NCBI RefSeq assembly: GCF_020782245.1
Contig: NZ_JAJGNP010000002.1
Coordinates: 186,001 to 250,000, forward strand
DNA: 64,000 nucleotides
Source: Sphingobium soli
Lineage (GTDB): Bacteria; Pseudomonadota; Alphaproteobacteria; Sphingomonadales; Sphingomonadaceae
Direction: 5' to 3'
Shown: positions 17,074 to 25,496 of the stretch, in pieces
Layout: each line of letters starts with the position of its first letter
Numbering within the stretch: position 1 is the stretch's first letter
Position numbers and translations under genes: made by a program
The notes under the pieces: model-generated
Database searches by the model: none
Told to the model about the DNA's origin: nothing
The model's input: the letters and a program-made list of their open reading frames with translations, nothing else

Positions 17074-18302
17074 TGCGCGCGATGATGATGATGGGGGCGG
17101 CGCTCGTTGCGTTGCTCCCGACAGCCGCGATGGCGCAAAGGCCGGCGGTGCCGAAGCAGACCTATCAGCTGCATCAAAAGCTGCTGACGCTCGATAGCCA
17201 TCTCGACACGCCTGCCTCGCTCGACCTGCCCGGCTGGTCGATCGAGGAAGAGCATGACGTGCTGCATGATTTCACCCAGGTCGACCTGCCGCGCATGAAG
17301 AAGGGCGGACTGGATGGCGGCTTCTGGGCGATTTACACGAGCCAGGGACCGCTGACGTTCGAAGGGTTCCGCAAGGCGCGCGACTTTGCGATCCTGCGCG
17401 GCCTGTCGATCCGCAATATGGTCGCCGCCGATCCCGACAATTTCGCGCTGGCGCTTGAAGCCAAGGACGCCGCGCCGATCGCCGCAAAGGGCAAGCGCGT
17501 CGTCTATATGTCCATCGAAAACGCCTATCCGCTGGGCGAGGACGTGTCGTTGCTCGACACATTTTACGCGATGGGCGTCCGCGTGGTGGGCTTTGCCCAT
17601 TTCGCGCATAACCAGTTCGCCGACAGTTCGACCGACCCGTCGGGCAAGCCGCGCTTTGGCGGGCTGTCGCCGCTGGGCAAGGAACTGCTCAAGGAGATGA
17701 ACCGGCTGGGCGTCGTGCCCGACGCCTCGCACAGCAGCGACCAGGTGCTGGACGACCTGCTGGCGCTGTCAACGACCCCGGTGTTGCTCACCCATTCGGG
17801 CTGCAAGGCGGTCTTTGATCATCCGCGCAATGTTGACGACGCGCATTTGAAGGCGCTGGCGGCAAAGGGCGGGGTCATCCAGATGAACGCCTATGGAAGC
17901 TATCTGAAAGCGTCCAAACCCAACCCGGAGCGGCAGAAGGCGATGAGCGCGCTGTTCGCGTCATTGCGCGAGGGCGGGAAGATAACGGCAGAGAAGCGCG
18001 CAGATCTGCTGGCTAAGCGGCGGGAGATCGACCGGCTCTACCCGGAGACCGACCGGGCGACCTTTGACGATTTCATGACGCATATGCTTCATGCATTGGA
18101 GGTGGTGGGACCAGACCATGTCGGGATCGGCGCGGACTGGGATGGCGGCGGCGGCGTCGTCGGCATGGAGGATGTGGTCGACCTGCCCAAGATCACCGCC
18201 GCCCTGCTCAAGGCCGGTTACAGCGAGGCGGACGTCCAGAAAATTTGGTCAGGCAATGTCCTGCGCGTGCTGGCGGCGGCGGAGGCCGGGAAAGCCCCAT
18301 AG
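17073..18302 (+). CDS. Exported membrane dipeptidase, peptidase family M19
   Basis: A 409-residue zinc dipeptidase of the renal dipeptidase family, with a signal peptide (1-21, ending AMA). Metal ligands are recognisable in LDSHLDTP (H43, D45), SIENAYPLG (Glu), PDASHSSD (His), LLTHSGC (His) and GIGADWDG (Asp). It would hydrolyse dipeptides, including those with D-residues, in the periplasm. The start ATG 17073 shares its first base with the stop of the receptor gene, so the two are cotranslated. A longer frame upstream of this ATG overlaps the receptor and is not used. Confidence 0.92.
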   Translation: MRAMMMMGAALVALLPTAAMAQRPAVPKQTYQLHQKLLTLDSHLDTPASLDLPGWSIEEEHDVLHDFTQVDLPRMKKGGLDGGFWAIYTSQGPLTFEGFRKARDFAILRGLSIRNMVAADPDNFALALEAKDAAPIAAKGKRVVYMSIENAYPLGEDVSLLDTFYAMGVRVVGFAHFAHNQFADSSTDPSGKPRFGGLSPLGKELLKEMNRLGVVPDASHSSDQVLDDLLALSTTPVLLTHSGCKAVFDHPRNVDDAHLKALAAKGGVIQMNAYGSYLKASKPNPERQKAMSALFASLREGGKITAEKRADLLAKRREIDRLYPETDRATFDDFMTHMLHALEVVGPDHVGIGADWDGGGGVVGMEDVVDLPKITAALLKAGYSEADVQKIWSGNVLRVLAAAEAGKAP

Positions 18303-18316
18303 GTGCGTGTTCGCGC

Positions 18317-19201
18317 CTATTTTCCCTCCAGCATCTCGATCATCAGGGAGAAGTCGCGCGCGGCCTCTCCCTGGTTCGCGAGCATCTGATAGAGCGCCTC
18401 GGCCGCATTGCCCATCGGCACCGATGCGCCGACCGACGCGGCCGCCGCGCTCGCCAGCTTGAGGTCTTTCAGCATCAGGCCCACGGCAAAGCCACCTTGA
18501 TAGCCATTGTCGGCGGGTGTTTGCGGGCCGACGCCTGGCACTGGGCAATAGCTGGTCATTGACCAGCTCTGACCCGACGACACGCTGCTGATGTCGTAGA
18601 AGGTCTGCGGGTCGAGCCCCAGCTTCCGCGCCATGGCAAAGGTTTCGCAGGTCGCCACCATGGTCGCGCCCAGCAGCATGTTGTTGCAGATTTTGGCCGC
18701 CTGCCCATTGCCTGCGCCGCCCGCGTGGATCACCGCCTTGCCCATGGCGGACAGGATCGGCCTGGCGCTGTCGAAGGCCGCATCCGTGCCGCCCACCATG
18801 AAGGTGAGCGTGCCGCCATTGGCCGCGGCAATGCCGCCCGAAACCGGCGCGTCCACCATGGCGAACCCGGCGGCGACGGCCGCTTCGCTGACGCGCCGCG
18901 CGGTGGCGACGTCGATGGTGGAGCAGTCGAGGAACAGCGCGCCGGGCGTGGCTGCGCCGAATATCTCGCCGGTATAGACCGCCTCGACATGGGTTCCGGC
19001 CGGCAGCATGGTGACGACGGCGTCGGCCCCCGTTGCGGCGTCGGCAGCGCTGGCCGCGCGCACCGCGCCATGGCCCTCGGCCCTCGCCAGCGCCTCGTCC
19101 GACAGGTCGAAGGCGCGGACGGCATAGCCGTTTTTCAGCAGGTTGGCGGCCATGCCACCGCCCATATTGCCAAGGCCGATGAAGGCGATCGTCTGGGTCA
19201 T
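18317..19201 (-). CDS. mmsB: 3-hydroxyisobutyrate dehydrogenase
   Basis: A 294-residue NAD-dependent beta-hydroxyacid dehydrogenase. GLGNMGGGMAANL (9-21) binds NAD, DAPVSGG (118-123... region) contacts the substrate, and K170 (GNGQAAKICNNM) is catalytic. It oxidises 3-hydroxyisobutyrate to methylmalonate semialdehyde in valine breakdown. It is the third gene of the operon starting at 21508, after isobutyryl-CoA dehydrogenase and 3-hydroxyisobutyryl-CoA hydrolase, an order that confirms the assignment. The methylmalonate-semialdehyde dehydrogenase mmsA is not in the window. Confidence 0.94.
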   Translation of the reverse strand: MTQTIAFIGLGNMGGGMAANLLKNGYAVRAFDLSDEALARAEGHGAVRAASAADAATGADAVVTMLPAGTHVEAVYTGEIFGAATPGALFLDCSTIDVATARRVSEAAVAAGFAMVDAPVSGGIAAANGGTLTFMVGGTDAAFDSARPILSAMGKAVIHAGGAGNGQAAKICNNMLLGATMVATCETFAMARKLGLDPQTFYDISSVSSGQSWSMTSYCPVPGVGPQTPADNGYQGGFAVGLMLKDLKLASAAAASVGASVPMGNAAEALYQMLANQGEAARDFSLMIEMLEGK

Positions 19202-19244
19202 GTCGGCATCCTCTTTGCGGTTATGGCTCTCTATGGTCTTGGGG

Positions 19245-20330
19245 TTAGGCGTCGGCGTAGTCGGGCAGGGGCGTCCAGCCCTTGTCGGCCGGCAGCGGTT
19301 CGAAGATCGCGTCGATCATCGCTTCGCTCACCTCTTCCAACGTGGCCGGGTTCCAGCGCGGCGCATTGTCCTTGTCGACGATCACCGCCCGCACGCCCTC
19401 GACGAAATCGGGGCGGCGGATGACGGCGCAGGCGATGCCATATTCCATCGCCATATTGTCGGCGAAGCTGGACTTGGCCGCGCCTTCGACCAATTGGCGC
19501 AGCGCGACCTTGATCGTCTGGGGTGATTTGGTGCGCAGGGTCGACAGCTGCTTTTGCGCCCATTCGCCCCCGTCGGCTTCCAGCGCCGCGACGATCTCCT
19601 CGGCGGTGTCGGACGCGAACATCCGGTCGATGTCGGTGCGCGACGCGGCGAGCTTTGACGCGGGCGGCTGGGCGCTGGCGGCGTCGAGCACGAGCGTCAG
19701 GTCCCATGGGTTGGTCAGGATGCGCGCCTTGACCGCGTCCAATGCTTCGGACGGCATATAATGGGTGGCGATGCCGATAGCGGCGCAATCGGCGCCATCG
19801 ATCCGCGCCCCGGTCGCGGCGAGCCAGGCGCCGACGCGCCCCGGAAGCCGCGGCAGATACCAGCCGCCACCCACATCAGGGAACAGGCCGATGCCGGTTT
19901 CGGGCATGGCGAAGGTGGTGCGTTCGGTCGCCACGCGGTAGCGCGCGGGCAGGGACAGGCCGACGCCCCCGCCCATGACGATGCCGTCCATGAAGGCGAC
20001 GATCGGCTTTTCATAGACGAACAGCAGATGGTTCATCCGATATTCGATGCTGAAGAAGCGTTCGGCCTCCACGCAATCCGTCTTTGCGCTGTTGGCGATG
20101 AGGGCGATGTCGCCCCCGGCGCAGAAGCCGCGCGACAATTTGGGGTCGCCATCGGGCGCGGGCAGATGGTCGATCATGACCGCGACTACGCTGTCGTCCT
20201 TCGCCCAGCCGAGCAGCGCGTCGATGATGGCGACGCACATCTCAGGCGTCAGCGCGTGGATCGCCCTGGGCCGGTTGAGCCGGATGCGGCCGACGCCATT
20301 TTCGATGAAGGTTAGCACTGGGTCCGTCAT
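19245..20330 (-). CDS. 3-hydroxyisobutyryl-CoA hydrolase
   Basis: A 361-residue crotonase-fold hydrolase of the HIBCH type. SRGFCAGGDI and DGIVMGGGVGLS form the oxyanion hole, and MPETGIGLFPDVGG with its Glu/Asp is the hydrolase signature that separates it from hydratases. It cleaves 3-hydroxyisobutyryl-CoA in valine degradation. ATG 20330 is chosen because GGGAG lies 6 nt before it; an earlier in-frame ATG at 20366 would overlap the upstream stop and add 12 unlikely residues. It is the middle gene of the valine operon. Confidence 0.92.
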   Translation of the reverse strand: MTDPVLTFIENGVGRIRLNRPRAIHALTPEMCVAIIDALLGWAKDDSVVAVMIDHLPAPDGDPKLSRGFCAGGDIALIANSAKTDCVEAERFFSIEYRMNHLLFVYEKPIVAFMDGIVMGGGVGLSLPARYRVATERTTFAMPETGIGLFPDVGGGWYLPRLPGRVGAWLAATGARIDGADCAAIGIATHYMPSEALDAVKARILTNPWDLTLVLDAASAQPPASKLAASRTDIDRMFASDTAEEIVAALEADGGEWAQKQLSTLRTKSPQTIKVALRQLVEGAAKSSFADNMAMEYGIACAVIRRPDFVEGVRAVIVDKDNAPRWNPATLEEVSEAMIDAIFEPLPADKGWTPLPDYADA

Positions 20331-20362
20331 GTCCATCTCCCGCTGGTGGGTGGGCGCAGCCA

Positions 20363-21508
20363 TCATCCCTGCCGCAGCATGTCGCGCGCGACGATCATGC
20401 GCATGACCTGGTTGGTGCCCTCCAGGATCGAATGGACCCGTAAATCGCGCCAGAAGCGTTCGACCGGATAGTCCATCAGATAGCCATAGCCGCCATGCAG
20501 CTGGAGCGCGCGGTCAACGACCGACGACCCCGTGTCCGTCGCCAGCCGTTTGGCCATGGCGGCAAAGCGCGTCTTGTCGGGCGCATTTTCCGTCACCTTG
20601 ACGGCGGCCGCGTAGAGCAGGGTGCGCGCGGCCTCCAACTCGGTCAGCATGTCCGCCAGCATGAATTGCGTATTCTGGAAATCGGCGATCGCCTGGCCGA
20701 ACTGCTTGCGCTCCTTGGTGTAGCGCACGGCCTCGTCGATGCAGCGCTGCGCCCCGCCCAGCGAGCAGGCGCCGATATTGAGCCGCCCGCCATCCAGCCC
20801 CATCATGGCGATGCGGAAACCTTCACCCTCCGCCCCGACGAGATTGTCGACCGGTACGCGCACACCATCGAAATTGACCTGCGCGGTGGGCTGCGAATGC
20901 CAGCCAAGCTTGCGTTCCTGCGCGCCGAAGCTGATGCCGTCCATGTCCTTTTCGATGACGAGGCAGCTGATCCCCTTGGGGCCATCCTCACCCGTCCGCA
21001 CCATGACGACATAGATTTCATTCTCGCCGCCGCCCGAAATGAACTGCTTGGACCCGGTGACGACATAATGATCGCCTTCGCGCACGGCCTGCGTCTTGAG
21101 CGCGGCGGCATCCGACCCCGATCCCGCTTCGGTCAGGCAATAGCTGCCAATGCGGTCCATCGGGATCATGGAGGGCAGATATTTGTCCTTGAGCGCCTGG
21201 CTGCCGAACCGATCGATCATCCATGCAGCCATGTTGTGGATCGATATGAAGGCGCTGGTTGACGGGCAGCCATAGGCCATGGCTTCCATGATCAGCGCGG
21301 CTTCCAGCCGGCCAAGGCCGATGCCGCCCGACGCTTCCGACACATAGATGCCGCCAAAGCCGAGTTCGGCGGCGGACTTGATCGTGTCGCGGGGAAAGAT
21401 GTGCTTTTCGTCCCATTCGCCGGCGAATGGCGTGATGGCGTCAGCCGTAAAGCGCTGCGCCATGTCCTGGATCGCGCGCTGGTCTTCGGTCAGATCGAAT
21501 TGGGTCAT
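20363..21508 (-). CDS. Acyl-CoA dehydrogenase, probable isobutyryl-CoA dehydrogenase
   Basis: A 381-residue FAD enzyme. YCLTEAGSGSDAAAL and YVVTGSKQFISGGG contact FAD and substrate, RKQFGQAI and QLHGGYGYLMDYPVER are family signatures, and the catalytic Glu is in LEGTNQVMRMI. With the hydrolase and mmsB downstream, oxidation of isobutyryl-CoA to methacrylyl-CoA in the valine pathway is the best call. The missing methacrylyl-CoA hydratase could be supplied by the enoyl-CoA hydratase at 13728. The gene is divergent from a LysR regulator 139 bp away. Confidence 0.92.
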   Translation of the reverse strand: MTQFDLTEDQRAIQDMAQRFTADAITPFAGEWDEKHIFPRDTIKSAAELGFGGIYVSEASGGIGLGRLEAALIMEAMAYGCPSTSAFISIHNMAAWMIDRFGSQALKDKYLPSMIPMDRIGSYCLTEAGSGSDAAALKTQAVREGDHYVVTGSKQFISGGGENEIYVVMVRTGEDGPKGISCLVIEKDMDGISFGAQERKLGWHSQPTAQVNFDGVRVPVDNLVGAEGEGFRIAMMGLDGGRLNIGACSLGGAQRCIDEAVRYTKERKQFGQAIADFQNTQFMLADMLTELEAARTLLYAAAVKVTENAPDKTRFAAMAKRLATDTGSSVVDRALQLHGGYGYLMDYPVERFWRDLRVHSILEGTNQVMRMIVARDMLRQG

Positions 21509-21625
21509 GCTCTCCTAGCTCCGCGCCTGTTCCGTCATGTCGGTCTGCGCGCCATGATCTTCGTCTTCCTCGCTTCTAGCAATGCCGCATCCTTGCCAGC
21601 AATGGGGAAGTTGTGCATCAATATG

Positions 21626-21639
21626 CTGCAAATTTGCAG
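21626..21639. promoter_or_regulatory. Perfect 14-bp palindrome between the valine operon and its LysR neighbour
   Basis: CTGCAAATTTGCAG reads the same on both strands and ends 8 bp before the LysR start codon. It is A/T-rich at the centre, unlike surrounding DNA, and is well placed to act as an autoregulatory operator in the divergent control region 21509-21647. Confidence 0.5.
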
Positions 21640-21647
21640 GGGCGAAA

Positions 21648-22541
21648 ATGTTCGACTGGGATGATCTGCGGGTGTTTCTGGCGGTTGCGCGCGCACGAAA
21701 GATCGCCCCTGCCGCCCGCGCGCTTGGTATCGACGCGACGACCATCGCGCGCCGTCTGTCGCGACTGGAAAAGGCGCTGGGGGCCGACCTGTTCGAAATG
21801 GGCAGGGGCGAGCGCGCCCTGACCACCAGCGGGCTGACGCTGCTGCGCCATGCCGAAGGGGCCGAAAGTGCCGCGCTGGCAGCCATGGAGGAGGTGAAGG
21901 GGCAGGAGCATCGCTTGAGCGGGCAGGTGCGCCTGTCGGTCGCGGAAGGATTCGGGACCTGGGTGCTGGCGCCGGGCATGGGAGCGTTCAACCGGCGTCA
22001 CCCCGGCATAAGGCTGGACCTGGTGACGGCATCGGGTTTCCTCAATCCGTCCAATCGCGAGGCCGACATGGCGGTCATGTTGGCGCGCCCGCAGCGTGGG
22101 CGGCTGACGGTGCGGCGGCTGGGCGACTATCGTCTGCACCTTTATGCCGCGCCCGCCTATCTGGACAGGGCCGGATATCCCATCACATCCGCCGACCTGC
22201 GCCATCATGTGCTGATCGGCTACGTGCCCGAATTCATCTTTTCGCCTGAACTGGATTATCTGGACGAGGTGGAAGCGGGGCTGGAGGCGCAGTTGCGCGC
22301 GACCAGCATCAACATGCAGCAGCGGATGATCGCGGAAGGGGCGGGCATCGGGGTGCTGCCTGATTTCATCGGCCGGCGCGATCCAGCTTTGACCGCGATC
22401 ATGACGGATGCGGTGGAAATCACCCGCAGCTTCTGGCTCGTCATGCATGGCGACCTGCGCCACCTGGCGCGGATCGGTGCGGTCGCCGAGTGGTTGCAGG
22501 AGCGGGTTGACCTGCTTACCGGGCAGCGCCCGGGCCAATGA
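21648..22541 (+). CDS. LysR-family transcriptional regulator
   Basis: A 297-residue protein with the N-terminal winged helix-turn-helix (residues 1-60; DDLRVFLAVARARKIAPAAR, then RRLSRLEKALGADLF) and a C-terminal periplasmic-binding-like effector domain. ATG 21648 fits the family start MFDWDDLRVF; an earlier in-frame ATG would add 22 Cys-rich residues. Because it is divergent from the valine operon, it probably regulates that operon in response to a pathway intermediate; this is inferred from position. A perfect palindrome lies directly upstream. Confidence 0.88.
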   Translation: MFDWDDLRVFLAVARARKIAPAARALGIDATTIARRLSRLEKALGADLFEMGRGERALTTSGLTLLRHAEGAESAALAAMEEVKGQEHRLSGQVRLSVAEGFGTWVLAPGMGAFNRRHPGIRLDLVTASGFLNPSNREADMAVMLARPQRGRLTVRRLGDYRLHLYAAPAYLDRAGYPITSADLRHHVLIGYVPEFIFSPELDYLDEVEAGLEAQLRATSINMQQRMIAEGAGIGVLPDFIGRRDPALTAIMTDAVEITRSFWLVMHGDLRHLARIGAVAEWLQERVDLLTGQRPGQ

Positions 22542-22603
22542 TCCGCCATCAAAGCCGCGAAAGCTGATCGACGCGGGCGCACGACGCCGCTAAGGGAGTC
22601 GCG

Positions 22604-22642
22604 ATGGATAGAGAGCGGTCGCATTTCGCCTATGCAGCATAG
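22604..22642 (+). CDS. 12-residue leader ORF overlapping the methyltransferase start
   Basis: ATG 22604, with AAGGGAG 5 nt upstream, encodes MDRERSHFAYAA and ends at TAG 22640-22642, 11 nt inside the next gene (ATG 22632). The downstream gene has no ribosome-binding site of its own, so reinitiation or coupling from this ORF is plausible. Expression is not shown. Confidence 0.4.
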   Translation: MDRERSHFAYAA

Positions 22643-23261
22643 GTCCAAGCGCAGCCGGGCAATCGCCTTGCCCAATAGCGAGTTGCGCACGCGCGCCACC
22701 GAATATCTGGATTTTCTGGCCGCGTGGGTAAAGAAGCCCCGCCAGACGGCCTCTGTCGTGCCGTCCAGCCGCTTCCTCGCGCGCCTGATGGTAGAGCAGA
22801 TCGACCCTGCCGGCGGTCGTGTGCTGGAGTTGGGCGGCGGTACGGGCGTGTTCACGCGCGCCATCCTGGAAACCGGACTGCCGGCGAACCATCTGGAGGT
22901 GGTGGAAATCAACCCGGCGTTCGCGCGCGGGCTGCGGCGTCATTTCCCCTCGGTTTCGGTGCTGGAAACGCCGGCGCAGATCGTATCGACGGCGACGGCC
23001 GGCGAACCTGGCGACTATCAGCTGGTGGTGAGCGGCCTGCCGCTGCTGGCGATGGACCGCCATGTCCATGCCGACATCCTGTCCGAAGCCTTCCATATGC
23101 TGCGGCCAGGTGGCAGCTTCATACAATTCACCTATTCGATGCGCCCGCCAGTCAACCGCGACATACTTGATTCCCTGGGACTGGACGTGGTGCGCGACGG
23201 GCATACCGTGCGCAACTTCCCGCCGGCGACCGTTTTCCGGTTCTTCCGGCGCGGGCAATAG
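22632..23261 (+). CDS. Class I SAM-dependent methyltransferase, phospholipid N-methyltransferase (PmtA)-like
   Basis: A 209-residue protein with the SAM-binding motif VLELGGGTGVFT (64-75), followed by acidic VVEINPAF. The N-terminal pattern FLAAWVKKPRQTASVVPSSRFLARLM is characteristic of the PmtA-type phosphatidylethanolamine methyltransferases of rhizobia and relatives (COG3963). It would methylate phosphatidylethanolamine towards phosphatidylcholine at the membrane; related proteins may have other substrates. The start lacks a Shine-Dalgarno and lies inside a short upstream ORF. Confidence 0.78.
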   Translation: MQHRSKRSRAIALPNSELRTRATEYLDFLAAWVKKPRQTASVVPSSRFLARLMVEQIDPAGGRVLELGGGTGVFTRAILETGLPANHLEVVEINPAFARGLRRHFPSVSVLETPAQIVSTATAGEPGDYQLVVSGLPLLAMDRHVHADILSEAFHMLRPGGSFIQFTYSMRPPVNRDILDSLGLDVVRDGHTVRNFPPATVFRFFRRGQ

Positions 23262-23321
23262 GTTGCATAAGGCCATCGGCCCCCTATCTTCGCCGCAACG
23301 CGAAAAGGGGGACCGCCGTTC

Positions 23322-24254
23322 ATGGCATCCATTATCAACATACGCGGCCTGACCAAACGCTATGCGTCGGGCTTTGAGGCGCTAAAGGGCGTCGATCTTT
23401 CGATCGAAGAGGGTGAGATTTTCGCGCTGCTGGGCCCCAATGGCGCGGGCAAGACGACGATGATCTCCATTATCTGCGGCATTGCTCGGCCGACCGGCGG
23501 CGAGGTGCAGGTCGCAGGGCACGATATCGCGCGCGATTATCGGGGCGCGCGCAGCGCGATCGGACTGGTGCCCCAGGAATTGAGCACCGATCAGTTCGAA
23601 CGGGTGATCGACACCGTGACGTTCAGCCGCGGCCTGTTCGGCAAGCCGCGCAATGACGCCTATGTCGAAAAAATCCTGCGCGACCTGTCCCTGTGGGACA
23701 AGCGGCACAGCAAGATATTGGAATTGTCGGGCGGCATGAAGCGCCGGGTGATGATCGCCAAGGCACTGAGCCACGAGCCGCGCGTCCTGTTCCTGGACGA
23801 GCCGACCGCGGGCGTCGATGTCGAGCTGCGGCGCGACATGTGGAAGCTGATCGGCGAACTGCGCCAGACCGGCGTCACCATCATCCTGACCACCCATTAT
23901 ATCGAGGAGGCCGAGGAAATGGCCGACCGCGTGGGCGTCATCAACCGGGGCGAACTGATGCTGGTCGAGGAAAAGACCGCGCTCATGAAGAAGCTGGGCA
24001 AGAAGACGCTGACGATCGTCCTGATCGACCCTATCGCGACGCTGCCGCCGGAACTGGCGGACTGGGATCTTTCGCTCCATGCCGAAGGGCAGGAAATCGA
24101 ATATATTTTCGATGCGCAGGCGGAGCGGACGGGCGTGTCGTCGCTGTTGCGACGGCTGGGCGACCTGGGCCTGGGCTACAAGGACCTCAACACGCGCCAG
24201 AGCAGCCTGGAGGATATCTTCGTCAGCCTGGTTCATCAGGAGAAGGCCGCATGA
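23322..24254 (+). CDS. ABC transporter ATP-binding protein (YadG-like, ABC-2 type)
   Basis: A 310-residue ATPase with Walker [13 protein letters not shown], signature [16 protein letters not shown], Walker [13 protein letters not shown] and switch His in [15 protein letters not shown]. The C-terminal 80 residues are the extension common to ABC-2 exporters. It energises the permease encoded next, with which it overlaps by four bases (ATGA). Relatives (YadGH, DrrA) export lipids, polysaccharide or drugs; the substrate is not evident. The neighbouring phospholipid methyltransferase-like gene may hint at an envelope lipid. Confidence 0.93.
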   Translation: MASIINIRGLTKRYASGFEALKGVDLSIEEGEIFALLGPNGAGKTTMISIICGIARPTGGEVQVAGHDIARDYRGARSAIGLVPQELSTDQFERVIDTVTFSRGLFGKPRNDAYVEKILRDLSLWDKRHSKILELSGGMKRRVMIAKALSHEPRVLFLDEPTAGVDVELRRDMWKLIGELRQTGVTIILTTHYIEEAEEMADRVGVINRGELMLVEEKTALMKKLGKKTLTIVLIDPIATLPPELADWDLSLHAEGQEIEYIFDAQAERTGVSSLLRRLGDLGLGYKDLNTRQSSLEDIFVSLVHQEKAA

Positions 24255-25021
24255 GCATTCAGAATCTGCGCGCCATCGCCGCCATCTACAAGTTTGAGCT
24301 GCACAGGTTCCGGCGCACGCTGCTGACGGGCCTGCTGGTCCCGGTCATCACCACGTCGCTCTATTTCGTGGTGTTCGGCGGGGCGATCGGCTCGCGCATG
24401 AATGAAATTGACGGCATTCCCTATGCCGCCTTCATCGTGCCCGGTCTCATCATGATGTCGATGTTCACCGAAAGCATCTTCAACGCCAGCTTCGGCATTT
24501 ACATGCCCAAATTCACCGGCACCATCTATGAACTCCTGTCCGCGCCGGTATCCGCCGCCGAAACGATCATCGCCTATGTTGGCGCTGCGGCGACCAAGTC
24601 GCTGATCGTGGGCGCGATCATATTCCTGACGGCGCATCTGTTTGTGGATATTCAGGTCATGCATCCGCTGGCGATGGTCGCCTTCATGGTGCTGATCGCG
24701 GTCAGTTTCTGCCTGTTTGGCTTCATCCTGGGCATATGGGCGCAGAGTTTCGAGCAGTTGCAGGTCATCCCGCTGCTGCTGATCATGCCGATGACGTTCC
24801 TGGGCGGCGCTTTCTATTCGGTCCACATGCTGGCAGAGCCATGGCGCACGATCACGCTGTTCAACCCGATCGTCTATCTGATCTCGGGCTTTCGCTGGAC
24901 CTTCTTCGGCAAGGGTGATGTGGGCATCGAATTCAGCCTGATCTTCGTCGCGGGGATGCTGGCGCTGTGCCTTGGCATCATCGGCTGGATGTTCCGGTCG
25001 GGCTATCGGCTGAAGAAATAG
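24251..25021 (+). CDS. ABC-2 type permease (YadH-like)
   Basis: A 256-residue membrane protein with six predicted spans and the ABC-2 signature region [23 protein letters not shown]...[12 protein letters not shown] in the last third. It forms the channel for the ATPase encoded just upstream, overlapping its stop as ATGA. Length and motif order match YadH. No membrane-fusion protein is next to it, so export is probably across the inner membrane only. Confidence 0.92.
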   Translation: MSIQNLRAIAAIYKFELHRFRRTLLTGLLVPVITTSLYFVVFGGAIGSRMNEIDGIPYAAFIVPGLIMMSMFTESIFNASFGIYMPKFTGTIYELLSAPVSAAETIIAYVGAAATKSLIVGAIIFLTAHLFVDIQVMHPLAMVAFMVLIAVSFCLFGFILGIWAQSFEQLQVIPLLLIMPMTFLGGAFYSVHMLAEPWRTITLFNPIVYLISGFRWTFFGKGDVGIEFSLIFVAGMLALCLGIIGWMFRSGYRLKK

Positions 25022-25041
25022 GGGCGTGCAAGACGGGCAGG

Positions 25042-25070
25042 GGGGAGCGAAAAGGCGCTCCCTCCCCCCG
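25042..25070. terminator. G/C-rich hairpin between convergent genes
   Basis: GGGGAGCG (25042-25049) can pair with CGCTCCC plus following C residues (25056-25069) in the 64-base gap between the permease stop and the convergent stop at 25086. There is no clear T run on either strand, so it is only a possible transcription end or pause site. Confidence 0.35.
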
Positions 25071-25085
25071 TCAAAAGGGGCTGGA

Positions 25086-25406
25086 TCAGGCGGCGGCGCT
25101 TTCGGGGGCGACGGCGAACAGGGTCACGCCCTTATATTTGTCATCGCCATCATTATAGAGGCCATACATCGCCTCAAACGTCTCATCGAGCACCTGAATG
25201 TCGGACAGGCCCGCCAGCTTGAACGTGCCAAGCTTCAGCTCGCGCGGCGGGCGGCCGTCGCGATCGGTCGTCACGGCGTCGATATACATCTCGTCATGAC
25301 GGGTATAAAGGATGTGCGGGGCGAGGGTGACGACCATCTTGTTATAGGTCACCTTCAGGCACTTCTGGAGCGCGATCGCTTCAAAAATCTCGGTCGGGGC
25401 TTGCAT
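25086..25406 (-). CDS. Small conserved protein, WYL-domain-like
   Basis: A 106-residue soluble protein whose order of elements (AIALQKCLKVTYNK, TLAPHILYTRHDEMYIDAVTTD, LKLGTFKLAGLSDIQVLDETFE) resembles a stand-alone WYL ligand-binding domain without a DNA-binding part. ATG 25406 is preferred because AGGGA (25416-25420 on the minus strand) is 9 nt away; ATG 25415 is closer than normal. Function unknown; WYL domains bind nucleotides or other ligands in regulators. Confidence 0.65.
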   Translation of the reverse strand: MQAPTEIFEAIALQKCLKVTYNKMVVTLAPHILYTRHDEMYIDAVTTDRDGRPPRELKLGTFKLAGLSDIQVLDETFEAMYGLYNDGDDKYKGVTLFAVAPESAAA

Positions 25407-25496
25407 GATGAGCATTCCCTGACGGATTTTGGCGATTCTTTCAATTGCTTTGTGCGCCGCACCATTTCCTTCCGTGCAATCGTTGCGGCGAATGGT

